DNA of 64,000 nucleotides from Nocardioides kongjuensis. Its GTDB lineage: Bacteria; Actinomycetota; Actinomycetes; Propionibacteriales; Nocardioidaceae. Within the stretch, counting starts at the first letter, position 1. The number at the start of each line of letters is the position of its first letter. Position numbers and translations under genes: made by a program. The notes beneath the pieces are model-generated. The model was given only the letters and a program-made list of their open reading frames with translations. It had not been told where the DNA came from and ran no database searches. Positions 36,425-44,241 of the stretch are shown one piece after another. The stretch is from NCBI RefSeq assembly GCF_013409625.1, contig NZ_JACCBF010000001.1:2545001-2609000 (forward strand). The letters are read 5' to 3'.

Positions 36425-37906
36425 GTGCCCTCCGGAGACATCGACGTCCTCCGGGAGCCCGCGCCACACGACGACCGCGACCAGCAGCGTGATCACGGCG
36501 CCGGCGAGGCCGACGATCCCGAACGCGTCGGTGTACGACGCCAGCGCGGCCGGCTCCACGGCGGTCCCGAGCGCGCCGGTGACCGACTCCACGGCGGCGT
36601 CGGGAGCGCCGGACGGGAGGCCGTGACGGTAGACGACGCCGGCGAGGCTGCCCAGCACGGCGATGCCCAGCACGCCACCGACCTCGTAGGACATCTCCTC
36701 GACCGCGGCCGCCGAGCCCGCCTGGTGCGCGGGCGCGGCGCCCATGATCAGCGCGGAGGCCAGGCCCAGCGCCGCCGTGCCGAAGCCGACGAGGAGCAGG
36801 GAGACCGCGATGCCGGCGTACGGCATCGGCCGGGGCAGCAGCCACAGCACGAGCAGGCCGGCAGCGAGGACCACGAGACCGGCGACGACCACGGTGCGCG
36901 CGCCGAACCGGGCGGCGACGCTCGGGGCCAGCGGCGGCCCGACCAGGCCGCCGAGGGCCATGGGCAGCAGCGCGACGCCGGCCACCAGCGGGCTCCAGCC
37001 CTGGACCAGCTGCAACCACTGCGAGCCCACGAACAGCAGCGCCATCATCGCCGTGCTGCTCACCAGCGCGGTCGCCACACCCGAGCGGAAGACCGGGTTC
37101 GCGAACAGGCGTACGGCGAGCATCGGCTCGTCCTGGCGCAGGCAGCGCCGCACGAACAGCGCCAGCATCGCGACGCCCGCGACGAGCACGAGCAGCGTGA
37201 CGACGTCGAGGTCGCCCTTGCCGAGGTGCTTGACGCCGTAGACGGCGGTGACCATGCCGGCGACCGAGAGCACGGTGCCGATCGCGTCCACCCGGCCCGG
37301 CCGCTCCGAGCGGCTCTCGGGCAGCAGCAGCAGGCCCGCGACGAGCGCGACGACCATGAGCGGCACGTTGACGAGGAAGGCGGCGTGCCAGCTGAACGCG
37401 CTGAGCAGCGCGCCGCCGACGATCGGCCCGACCGCGCCGCCGACCGCGGCGGTCGCGGCCCACAGCCCGAGGGCGAAGGCCCGCTCCCGGGCGTCGGGGA
37501 ACAGCGCGCGGATCAGGGAGAGCGTGGCCGGCATGATCATGGCGCCGCCGAGCCCGAGCAGGGCGCGCACGGCGATCACGTCGCCGGGGCTGCGCGCGAC
37601 GAGCGCGGCGAGCGAGGCGACGGCGAAGATCGTGAAGCCGGTGAGCAGCATCCGGCGCCGGCCCCAGCGGTCGGCGAGCGCGGCGACCGGCACGAGCAGC
37701 CCGGCGAGGACGAGCGAGTAGACGTCGACGATCCACAGCTGGGCCAGCGCCCCGGCGTGCAGGTCCTCGGTGAGGTCGGGAAGCGCGACGTTGAGGACGG
37801 TCATGTCCATCACGACGACGAGCAGGCTGGCCGCGAGCACGGCCAGGCCGCCCCAACGACGGCGGCCCCGCACCTCGGCGGACCGCTGACCCAGGGTCGT
37901 GGTCAT
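36422..37906 (-). CDS. MFS multidrug efflux pump, DHA2 (EmrB/QacA/LfrA) type
   Basis: 494 residues, 14 predicted helices. The DHA2 hallmarks are VVMDMTVLNVALPDLTEDL in helix 1 (motif D1), LADRWGRRRML (motif A) and GLGGAMIMPATLSLI with the antiporter motif C WAATAAVGGAVGPIVGGAL. Closest in form to LfrA/QacA pumps for cationic drugs and dyes. Coupled to the upstream TetR gene (ATGA overlap) and probably repressed by it through the tandem operators at 38477-38514. Confidence 0.93.
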   Translation of the reverse strand: MTTTLGQRSAEVRGRRRWGGLAVLAASLLVVVMDMTVLNVALPDLTEDLHAGALAQLWIVDVYSLVLAGLLVPVAALADRWGRRRMLLTGFTIFAVASLAALVARSPGDVIAVRALLGLGGAMIMPATLSLIRALFPDARERAFALGLWAATAAVGGAVGPIVGGALLSAFSWHAAFLVNVPLMVVALVAGLLLLPESRSERPGRVDAIGTVLSVAGMVTAVYGVKHLGKGDLDVVTLLVLVAGVAMLALFVRRCLRQDEPMLAVRLFANPVFRSGVATALVSSTAMMALLFVGSQWLQLVQGWSPLVAGVALLPMALGGLVGPPLAPSVAARFGARTVVVAGLVVLAAGLLVLWLLPRPMPYAGIAVSLLLVGFGTAALGLASALIMGAAPAHQAGSAAAVEEMSYEVGGVLGIAVLGSLAGVVYRHGLPSGAPDAAVESVTGALGTAVEPAALASYTDAFGIVGLAGAVITLLVAVVVWRGLPEDVDVSGGH

Positions 37907-38463
37907 CGTGCAGCACCTCCCTCGAGGAACGTGGAGCGGACCAGCGCCTGGGCGTCGTTGCGGGCGATGTCGCCTGCGACGAGAGCGTCGCGCGCGGCGA
38001 CGAGCAGGCCGTAGACGCTGTGCCCCAGCCAGCGAGCGGGTACGTCGGAGCGCAGCACGCCGGCCGCCTGTGCGGCGGCGTAGAGCGCGACCTCGTCGGC
38101 GAACAGCGCCGTCGCGCGCTCGTGCAGGTCGGCGGCGTTGAGCACGGTCGGGTCGGTCAGCGCGATGCCGAGCTCGTGGGCGTCGATGACGAACCGACCG
38201 AGGATCTCCTCGATGCAGGCCCGGATGCGCTCGGGGTCGGCCGAGGCGATGACGTCGGTGACCTCGGCCTCGACGAGCGTCGCCGCCCAGCGGTCGAGGG
38301 AGCGCCGGCCGATCTCGTGGAGCAGGTCCTCACGGCTGGCGAAGTGGCGGTGAACGGTCGCGCGGCCCACGCCGGCCGCGGTGGCGATCTGCGCCATCGA
38401 CGCGGTCGGGTCCGTGGTGAGCAGGCGCTGGGCGGCGGCCAGCACCGTGTCCCGGGTGGTCAT
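37903..38463 (-). CDS. TetR-family repressor of the efflux pump
   Basis: 186 residues. N-terminal helix-turn-helix MAQIATAAGVGRATVHRHFASREDLLHEI; ligand domain of mostly helices. AGGAGG lies five bases before the ATG at 38463; an in-frame ATG at 38487 lies inside the operator and lacks a ribosome site. The LfrR-LfrA pair of mycobacteria is the nearest known arrangement. It should bind the palindromes immediately upstream and so control itself and the pump. Confidence 0.92.
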   Translation of the reverse strand: MTTRDTVLAAAQRLLTTDPTASMAQIATAAGVGRATVHRHFASREDLLHEIGRRSLDRWAATLVEAEVTDVIASADPERIRACIEEILGRFVIDAHELGIALTDPTVLNAADLHERATALFADEVALYAAAQAAGVLRSDVPARWLGHSVYGLLVAARDALVAGDIARNDAQALVRSTFLEGGAAR

Positions 38464-38476
38464 GATTCCTCCTTGA

Positions 38477-38514
38477 TGAGACATCACTGTCTCACATGAG
38501 ACAGTGATGTCTCA
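38477..38514. promoter_or_regulatory. Two tandem TetR operators, TGAGACA-N4-TGTCTCA
   Basis: Site 1 (38477-38494) TGAGACA-TCAC-TGTCTCA and site 2 (38497-38514) TGAGACA-GTGA-TGTCTCA, two bases apart. Each is a 7-4-7 palindrome and the two sites are exact reverse complements of each other, centre spacing 20 bases. They overlap the likely -35 (TTGAGA) and -10 (GACAGT) region of the tetR-MFS operon. Expected to bind two TetR dimers on one or opposite faces about two helical turns apart. Confidence 0.85.
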
Positions 38515-38528
38515 AGACGAGGAACCGG

Positions 38529-39089
38529 TCAGTTGAGCTCCGGGTCCGCCGGCCGGGTGGCGTGGAACGCGAGGTCGCCGGGCTGGCGACGCAGCACCTG
38601 ACGGCGCAGGTCGTGGGTGTCACCGAGGAAGACGTCGTCGACCCGGCTGGGGACGACGTACCAGCTGCCCTCGGCGATCTCGGCCTCGAGCTGGCCGGCG
38701 CCCCAGCCGGCGTACCCGGCGAAGATCCGCAACCGGTCGACGGTGCCGTCGACGAGCTCGCGCGGGGTGTCGAGGTCGAGCAGCCCGAGCCGGTCCCACA
38801 GCACCCGGAAGCCGGCGGCGTTCTCGCCGCCGGGTGCCGCCAGGGCGACGGCGAGGGCACCGTCGGTCGCGACCGGGCCGCCCTGGAAGAGGACCTCGGG
38901 CTCCTCGACGACCTCGCCCCACTCCCCCAGCACCTCGGAGACCGGCAGTGCGGTGGGGCGGTTGAGGACGACGCCGAGGGCCCCCTCGTCGTTGACGTCG
39001 AGCAGGAGCACGACGGTGTCGACGAAGTTGGGGTCGAGCAGGTCGGGCGACGCCAGCAACAGGCGTCCGGCGCTCAGCTCGCTGGACAT
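38529..39089 (-). CDS. YqgE/AlgH family protein (DUF179)
   Basis: 186 residues. It begins SAGRLLLASPDLLDPNFVDTVVLL, the family hallmark, and continues with GALGVVLNRPTALPVSEVL, FQGGPVATD and FAGYAGWGAGQLEAEI. The family is widespread and its biochemical role is not settled. It is cytoplasmic. The ATG is the family start; no strong ribosome site. It stands alone, followed by the tandem TetR operators. Confidence 0.92.
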   Translation of the reverse strand: MSSELSAGRLLLASPDLLDPNFVDTVVLLLDVNDEGALGVVLNRPTALPVSEVLGEWGEVVEEPEVLFQGGPVATDGALAVALAAPGGENAAGFRVLWDRLGLLDLDTPRELVDGTVDRLRIFAGYAGWGAGQLEAEIAEGSWYVVPSRVDDVFLGDTHDLRRQVLRRQPGDLAFHATRPADPELN

Positions 39090-39131
39090 GGGTCCATCAT
39101 CCCTCTTCGTCGGCCGCGTGCGGAACGCAAA

Positions 39132-39184
39132 GCGGCCCCGGACCCGACGCGGATTGGGAGGGAGACGCGTCGGGCCGGGGCCGC
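39132..39184 (-). terminator. Long GC-rich hairpin terminator
   Basis: Bases 39132-39151 pair with 39166-39184 (GCGGCCCCGG and CCCGACGCG with their complements) with one bulged A and a 14-base loop. It lies 38 bases after the stop of the gene at 39223 on the minus strand. Very stable; no U-tract. Confidence 0.7.
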
Positions 39185-39222
39185 ACCCGGGAGGGGGCTG
39201 GTGCCGGTTGGTTCGGGAGAGG

Positions 39223-39768
39223 TCAGGCGGCGACCACGGCGCGCAGGCGCTCGAGGAGGGTGCCGCGGACCTCGGGCTCGGCGTAGACCGCATCGGGCGT
39301 GACGACCGGCATGCCGCGGTGGAGCAGGCGGGCCCGCTCCTCGATCTCGGCGCCGATCCGGTCGGCAGCCTCGTCGCCGATGCTGGTGCGACCGGCCATC
39401 ACGGCCAGCAGGTGGTGCTCCTTGAAGGAGGCCGCCTCCATCGCCGAGGCCATGGCGTCGTCGAGGGGGTGGGCGCGGTAGTGGTCGATGATCATCCGCA
39501 CCCCGGCCAGCTCGTGGGCGGTGTTGCTCCACGCGATCTCGACGGCCTCGGCGAGGTCCATCGGCTGGTGGGCGAGCATCCGCTCGATCTGGCCGGACAG
39601 GCGGGTGTGCCACTTCAGGGTGAGGGCGGCGAGGAGGTCGAGCTCGTCGCGGAACGCGACGGACACGCCGTCGACGTCCATGGGCAGCAGGCCGTCGCGG
39701 CGGACAGCGGAGGTCGCGATGACGGAGCGGAGGGTCTCGCCCCGGTTGTGAAAGGCCGTCCAGGTCAT
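39223..39768 (-). CDS. Hypothetical protein
   Basis: 181 residues, not recognised. Mostly helical: WHTRLSGQIERMLAHQPMDLAEAVEIAW, then HELAGVRMIIDHYRAHP and SFKEHHLLAVMAG, rich in His and acidic residues. No signal peptide or membrane helix. A helical-bundle metal protein is possible but the conserved spacing of hemerythrin was not found. ATG 39768 has AGGAG eight bases upstream. Followed by a strong terminator and divergent from a TetR gene across 170 bases, so regulation by that TetR is plausible. Confidence 0.7.
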   Translation of the reverse strand: MTWTAFHNRGETLRSVIATSAVRRDGLLPMDVDGVSVAFRDELDLLAALTLKWHTRLSGQIERMLAHQPMDLAEAVEIAWSNTAHELAGVRMIIDHYRAHPLDDAMASAMEAASFKEHHLLAVMAGRTSIGDEAADRIGAEIEERARLLHRGMPVVTPDAVYAEPEVRGTLLERLRAVVAA

Positions 39769-39820
39769 GGTCAGCACTCCTGTTTCGATCGGCGGTCGTC
39801 CGGAACTCGGGGTATCCGAC

Positions 39821-39835
39821 ATACCGCTGGTACGT
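39821..39835. promoter_or_regulatory. GGTAT-N5-ATACC inverted repeat in divergent region
   Basis: GGTAT-CCGAC-ATACC lies between the hypothetical gene and the TetR gene, in the only AT-rich part of the gap, near TACGTACTAC. A possible operator or promoter part; not matched to a known consensus. Confidence 0.35.
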
Positions 39836-39904
39836 ACTACGAGTATGGAGCCGACCGCGGGTATGCCCAAGGGAACGACACCGTGATCCCGCCCACCCGC
39901 CGCA

Positions 39905-39932
39905 GTGACGGGTGTCACGGCGCGCCTATGCT
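39905..39932 (+). promoter_or_regulatory. Promoter and possible operator of the TetR gene
   Basis: GTGAC-GGGT-GTCAC (39905-39918) is a 5-4-5 palindrome; TATGCT (39927-39932) is the -10 box, six bases before GTG 39939, implying a leaderless message. The palindrome lies between the -35 and -10 positions and could serve autoregulation. Confidence 0.55.
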
Positions 39933-39938
39933 GAGGCG

Positions 39939-40664
39939 GTGGCGAAGGCATCGGTGTCCAAACTCGTCCCCAAGGTCCCCGTGCCCGGGGTGCCCGGGGC
40001 GTCCCGCCGGGCGGCGTACTCCGCCTCCACCAAGCGGGCCCTGGTCGACGTCGCCGAGCAGCTCTTCGCCGAGAAGGGGTACGCCGCGACCTCCCTCGAC
40101 GCCATCGTGTCCGGCGCGCGGGTGACCAAGGGCGCGCTCTACCACCACTTCTCGGGCAAGCAGGCGCTCTTCGAGTCCGTCTTCGAGCGGGTCGAGCAGG
40201 AGGCCGCCAAGCGGATCCAGAAGTCGCTGCGCGGCCAGAAGGACCCCTGGCGCAAGGCGACCGAGGGCCTGCGCGCGTTCCTCGACGTGGTCCAGGAGCC
40301 GCCGTACCGCCGGATCGTGATCCAGGACGGTCCGGCCGTGCTCGGCTACGAGCGCTACCGCGAGCAGGAGGAGCGCTCGACCTTCGCCAACATCGTCGAG
40401 ATCGTCCGCGCCACCCTCGATGCCGGCTCCTGGGACCTCGACGAGGACATGCTGCAGACGTTCGCGCGGATCTTCTTCGGCGCGATGTCCTCGGCCGGCG
40501 AGTCCGTCGCCACGGCCGCCGACCCGGAGGCCGCGGCCCGGCGGGTCGAGGGCGCGATCGGGTTCCTGCTCGCGGGCGTGCAGAGCCTCGTCGAGCAGGG
40601 CGTCGCGATGCCGAGCACGCTCGACGAGGACGACGAGGACGGCGAGGCCGCCGACCCGGAGTGA
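39939..40664 (+). CDS. TetR/AcrR-family regulator
   Basis: 241 residues. A basic, Pro-rich leader (about 1-25, SKLVPKVPVPGVPG) precedes the helix-turn-helix LDAIVSGARVTKGALYHHFSGKQALFESVF. The ligand-binding part is helical and the end is highly acidic (TLDEDDEDGEAADPE). GTG 39939 fits a -10 box six bases upstream. Divergent from the hypothetical gene, which is its best candidate target. Confidence 0.9.
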   Translation: MAKASVSKLVPKVPVPGVPGASRRAAYSASTKRALVDVAEQLFAEKGYAATSLDAIVSGARVTKGALYHHFSGKQALFESVFERVEQEAAKRIQKSLRGQKDPWRKATEGLRAFLDVVQEPPYRRIVIQDGPAVLGYERYREQEERSTFANIVEIVRATLDAGSWDLDEDMLQTFARIFFGAMSSAGESVATAADPEAAARRVEGAIGFLLAGVQSLVEQGVAMPSTLDEDDEDGEAADPE

Positions 40665-40689
40665 CCGGGCCGGCGGCGTGGGTCGCAGG

Positions 40690-41733
40690 TCAGTTGTAGG
40701 TGACCGAACCGGTCGACGCGGCGCCCTTGCCGGGCACCAGCTCGAGCCAGGTCCGGCCGGCGGGCAGCTCGACCTCGTTGCCCGCGGCGTCCTTGAAGGT
40801 CAGCTCGGCACCCTCGTCGGCCTTCTCCCAGGTGACGTCGATGGCCTGGCCGCCGTGGAAGATGACCGCCTTGCCCTTGCCCTCGAAGTGCGAGACCGGG
40901 ACCGGGTTGCCGGCGGGGTCCTTGTAGGGCGCCAGGCTGGTGCGCACGGTCGCCGCGATCACGGTGTCGGGCTTGAAGACGTCGCCGTCGGCCATGTAGC
41001 CGTTCTGCAGGACGTACTTCGAGCCGTCGTACTTCCAGTGCGAGGTGCGCCCGGCGGAGAGCTTGGCGTCGATCGTGGTCGCGGGCGCGCCGGCCGGGAG
41101 CGGGCTGTCGCCGAACGGCAGGTAGTCGTCGGGGCGGGTGGCGGTGCCGCGTGCCGAGGCGCCGATCTTCTTCAGGTCGGCCATGACGCTGTGCAGCGAG
41201 TCGTGGGTGCCGTCGTTGATGCGCACCACGTTGGGGTTGTTCATGTCGAGGAACTTGATGCCGGCCTTGCGGATGCCGTTGAGCGTCACCGGGGCCGCGC
41301 CCGAGGTGACGATGGTGGCGCCGAGCGGCTTGGCGATGCCGACGTCGGTGAGGCGCATCGACCGGACCGGGCCGGCCTTCTCGGGCAGCTTCTCGTAGAA
41401 GAACACGGCGAGCCGGGTGATCCCGCCCTCGACCAGCTCCTCGACCACCAGGTCGGCCTTGCCGATGCCGATCTGCGGGTCGCTGTCGACGGAGTTGTCG
41501 ATCTTGACGATGTACGCCGGGTGCTTGCGCGCCGGGTCCGCCCCGCCCTGGGTCAGCTCGCCGGTCAGCGGCCACGTGGCCGGCGGCGCCGGCGTCTCGC
41601 TGGCCGTGGTCGGGGCGTCGCCCCCGCCGCTCGACTTCTTCCCGCCGTCGTCACCACCCCCGCAGCCGGCGAGCGCGAGGCTCAGCACGACGAGCGAGGC
41701 GGGCAGGGCACGGCGGATGATCGAAGGACGCAC
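40690..41733 (-). CDS. DUF3048 lipoprotein (YerB-like)
   Basis: 347 residues. Lipoprotein signal LVVLSLALAGCGGG, then a Gly/Ser/Thr-rich spacer and the DUF3048 domain: YIVKIDNSVDSDPQIGIGKADLVVEELVEGG (in part) and PVRSMRLTDVGI, ending with the second YerB domain (VSHFEGKGKAVIFHGGQAIDVTW in part). B. subtilis YerB is the named relative; function unknown. GTG 41733 with CAGACT six bases upstream (leaderless) is better than a longer start. Convergent with the TetR gene, 25 bases away. Confidence 0.9.
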   Translation of the reverse strand: MRPSIIRRALPASLVVLSLALAGCGGGDDGGKKSSGGGDAPTTASETPAPPATWPLTGELTQGGADPARKHPAYIVKIDNSVDSDPQIGIGKADLVVEELVEGGITRLAVFFYEKLPEKAGPVRSMRLTDVGIAKPLGATIVTSGAAPVTLNGIRKAGIKFLDMNNPNVVRINDGTHDSLHSVMADLKKIGASARGTATRPDDYLPFGDSPLPAGAPATTIDAKLSAGRTSHWKYDGSKYVLQNGYMADGDVFKPDTVIAATVRTSLAPYKDPAGNPVPVSHFEGKGKAVIFHGGQAIDVTWEKADEGAELTFKDAAGNEVELPAGRTWLELVPGKGAASTGSVTYN

Positions 41734-41852
41734 GCGGCAAGTCTGACCCACGCCGGTCCCACAGGGCGCAGCCGCCCCCCGCGTGTCGGGATGTGACATG
41801 ACCGGCCCGGGCAGCGTCGTACCGGGAAAGCACACCGCTCCCCGGGAGAGAC

Positions 41853-42353
41853 ATGATCGAGCCCGTGCCCGACTCCTTCGACGCCTTCGCGCGCAGCCAG
41901 GCCCCGCAGCTGTACCGCGCGGCCTGGCTGCTGTGCGGCGAGCGGACCCAGGCCGAGGACCTGGTCCAGGAGACGCTGGCGAAGGTCTACGTGCGGATGC
42001 ACCGTCGGCTCGGGCCCCGCCTGGACAACCCGGCGGCCTACGCGCACACGGTGCTGACCCGCACCTTCATCAGCAGCCGCCGGCGCCGGAGCAGCACCGA
42101 GACGCCCTACGCCGACCTGCCGGGACTCGGGTCGGCGGCCACCGCCGACCACGCCGAGGCCACCGACCTGCGTCTCGCGCTCACCGAGGCCCTCGCCGGG
42201 CTGGCGCCGGTGGACCGGGCGGTCGTGGTGCTGCGGCACCTCGAGGACCTGTCGGTCGAGGAGGTGGCCGAGGTGCTCGGCCTGAGCCCGGGGGCGGTGC
42301 GGAACCGGAGCATGCGCGCGCTGGCGCGCATGCGGGAGGAGGTAGCGCGATGA
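41853..42353 (+). CDS. ECF sigma factor, SigE family
   Basis: 166 residues. Region 2: LYRAAWLLCGERTQAEDLVQETLAKVY; region 4: GLAPVDRAVVVLRHLEDLSVEEVAEVLGLSPGAVRNRSMRALARM (both in part). The actinobacterial SigE-family sigma factors have this short form. GGGAGAG stands before the ATG. ATGA overlap couples it to the next gene, a single-pass membrane protein that takes the place of an anti-sigma factor. No anti-sigma zinc motif is visible there, so control is uncertain. Confidence 0.92.
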   Translation: MIEPVPDSFDAFARSQAPQLYRAAWLLCGERTQAEDLVQETLAKVYVRMHRRLGPRLDNPAAYAHTVLTRTFISSRRRRSSTETPYADLPGLGSAATADHAEATDLRLALTEALAGLAPVDRAVVVLRHLEDLSVEEVAEVLGLSPGAVRNRSMRALARMREEVAR

Positions 42354-43159
42354 CCGAGCACGAGCTGACCGTGGTGCTGGAGCGGGCCGTCGAGCGGCTC
42401 GACCCCGATGTCACCGGCCTGGTCGCGGGCGGGGCGCGGCGGGGGCGGCGCAAGGTCCGCCGGCGCCGGGCCGCGGCGCTGGCCGCGGGCAGTGCGGTGG
42501 CGGCACTCGTCGTCGGCGCGGTGGCCTGGCAGTCGTCGCTCGGGGCGACCACCGCCCACGACCGGGTGGCGACCCGGCCGACGCCACCCGCGCCGAGCCC
42601 CGCGTGGACCGCGGGACTCACGCCGGAGAACCAGCGGTCCCTGGCGCCGGACGACGTGGTGCTGGAGCGGTTCTTGCGCCAGCTGCCGGCCGGCCGGGTC
42701 ACCGACCTGCGGATGACCCCCGTCGACGACCCGGACCACGTCAGCCAGCACGGCCTGGAGATCAACCTTCGGCTCGACGGCGCCGACCTCGAGGTCAGGC
42801 TCTACGACATGAGCCCCGATCCCGAGCACTGGAGAGAGGTCGCCCGCTCGCTGCCCGGGAACGAGCGCTGCGCGGCCTCGCCGGCGTGCACGGCCCGGCG
42901 AACGACCTACTCCGCCGAGAAGACCTGCGGGGCACCCGAGTGCAGGCCGCTCCCGGACGGCTCGTGGCTGTGGCTGCGGTCGGGCGACGGCGGCGACGGC
43001 TCGGACACGAGCGGATTCACGGCGAACTGGTCGGGCGTCTTCGCCCCGGACGGATGGATGGTCGACGTCTCCGCAACCAACCGGGACGACGTCGGCGATC
43101 CGCTGCTGAGTCTCGACCAGCTCACCGCGCTGGCGACCTCCGACCTCTGGTTCTCCTGA
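42350..43159 (+). CDS. Single-pass membrane protein linked to the ECF sigma factor
   Basis: 269 residues. A short cytoplasmic part (1-42) with a strongly basic patch (RRGRRKVRRRR), a membrane helix (about 44-64), then an exported domain with four cysteines in a short stretch (RCAASPACTARR, TCGAPECRP). The N-terminal LERAVERLDPD and GGARRG pattern recurs in actinobacterial proteins encoded next to SigE-family sigma factors. It probably anchors or restrains the sigma factor, and the Cys-rich part may be the sensor; both are inferences. Starts inside the sigma stop. Confidence 0.75.
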   Translation: MTEHELTVVLERAVERLDPDVTGLVAGGARRGRRKVRRRRAAALAAGSAVAALVVGAVAWQSSLGATTAHDRVATRPTPPAPSPAWTAGLTPENQRSLAPDDVVLERFLRQLPAGRVTDLRMTPVDDPDHVSQHGLEINLRLDGADLEVRLYDMSPDPEHWREVARSLPGNERCAASPACTARRTTYSAEKTCGAPECRPLPDGSWLWLRSGDGGDGSDTSGFTANWSGVFAPDGWMVDVSATNRDDVGDPLLSLDQLTALATSDLWFS

Positions 43160-43162
43160 GGG

Positions 43163-43206
43163 TCGGGTGGGTGGGAGTGACCCGCTGGTCACTGCCACCC
43201 ACCCGA
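43163..43206. terminator. Bidirectional terminator hairpin
   Basis: TCGGGTGGGTGG pairs perfectly over 12 bases with 43195-43206; after a G-G mismatch a further 6 bases (AGTGAC/GTCACT) close a six-base loop. It lies exactly between the convergent sigma-factor operon and fabG, so it can stop both. Confidence 0.8.
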
Positions 43207-43220
43207 TGTCCTGCGGTGGA

Positions 43221-43991
43221 TCAGGTTCCGAGCGAGATGCCGCCGTCGACGTAGAGCGTCTGGCCGGTGATGTACGACGCCTCGTCGCTGGACAGGAAGG
43301 TCACCGCGGCGGCGATGTCCTCGGGGAAGCCGACCCGCTTGACCGGGTTGGCCTCGGCGTTGAGGCGGCGGAACTCGTCGACGTCGAGCTTGAGCCGGGC
43401 CGCGGTGGCATCGGTCATCTCGGTCGCGATGAACCCGGGCGCCACCGCGTTGACGTTGATCCCGAACGGGCCCAGCTCGATGCCCAGGGTCCGGGTGAAG
43501 CCCTGGATGCCCATCTTGGCCGCCGAGTAGTTGGCCTGGCCCCGGTTGCCCAGCGCGGAGATCGAGGAGATGTTCACGACCTTGCCGTACTTCTGCTCCA
43601 CGAAGTGCTTCTGAGCAGCCTTGGTCATCAAGAACGCACCCTTGAGGTGCACGCCCATGACCAGGTCCCAGTCGTCCTCGGTCATCTTGAACAGCAGGTT
43701 GTCGCGGGTGATGCCCGCGTTGTTCACCAGGATGTGGATCCCGCCGAGCTCGGCGACGACCCGCTCGATCGCGGCGTCGACCGACGCGGCGTCGGAGACG
43801 TTCGCGCCCACGCCGATGGCCTTGGCGCCCTCGGTCAGGGGCAGCTTGGCCGCGGCCTCGGCGGCAGCGGCCTCGTCGAGGTCGACGATCGCGACCGATG
43901 CGCCCTCCTCGGCGTAGCGGCTGGCGGTGCCGAACCCGATCCCTCGTGCGGCTCCGGTGATGACGGCCACTCGCCCGTCGAAACGACCCAT
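43221..43991 (-). CDS. fabG: 3-oxoacyl-ACP reductase FabG-type SDR
   Basis: 256-residue NADPH-dependent short-chain dehydrogenase. TGAARGIGFGTA (cofactor loop), NNAGITRDNLLFKM (FabG-specific), catalytic Ser in NISSISALGN, and YSAAKMG (Tyr-Lys) are all present, and the end is YITGQTLYVDGGISL. In fatty acid synthesis FabG reduces 3-oxoacyl-ACP; the isolated location means a different acyl substrate cannot be excluded. TAGGCT at 44035-44040 (minus strand) is a good -10 box, giving a leader of about 35 bases. Confidence 0.9.
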   Translation of the reverse strand: MGRFDGRVAVITGAARGIGFGTASRYAEEGASVAIVDLDEAAAAEAAAKLPLTEGAKAIGVGANVSDAASVDAAIERVVAELGGIHILVNNAGITRDNLLFKMTEDDWDLVMGVHLKGAFLMTKAAQKHFVEQKYGKVVNISSISALGNRGQANYSAAKMGIQGFTRTLGIELGPFGINVNAVAPGFIATEMTDATAARLKLDVDEFRRLNAEANPVKRVGFPEDIAAAVTFLSSDEASYITGQTLYVDGGISLGT

Positions 43992-44241
43992 GTGCTTACC
44001 TCAGCTCTTCTCGAGTCCAGTCCGATCGCGTCGCAGCCTACGACGAGCCCTGGTACGGCGTTCCTGCTGTCCGGCACTCAGTCCTCAGCCGGGCGGGCCG
44101 CCGGGCCGGTCCCCACAACTGGGTATCTCTGGGCCCGGCGGGCCGGCTGGGCCGCCAATCCCCTGCGGACCGCGACGACCCGCTCCTACCTTCGGGGTCG
44201 CGCGATCGCCACGGGGGCGCCGCGGGCAGGGGGACGCCGTG
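43992..44241. promoter_or_regulatory. Divergent intergenic region of fabG and the giant repeat protein
   Basis: 250 bases without a gene. Minus strand: -10 box TAGGCT (44035-44040) for fabG. Plus strand: TACCTT (44187-44192) as a possible -10 box for the large gene, which would have a leader of about 43 bases containing AGGGGG before its start. The middle is rich in GGGCC/GGCCG runs but has no clear operator. Confidence 0.45.

Noticed and set aside
38463..38487. Upstream in-frame ATG for the efflux TetR repressor
   Set aside because: It lies inside the operator and has no ribosome site; ATG 38463 has AGGAGG at good spacing.
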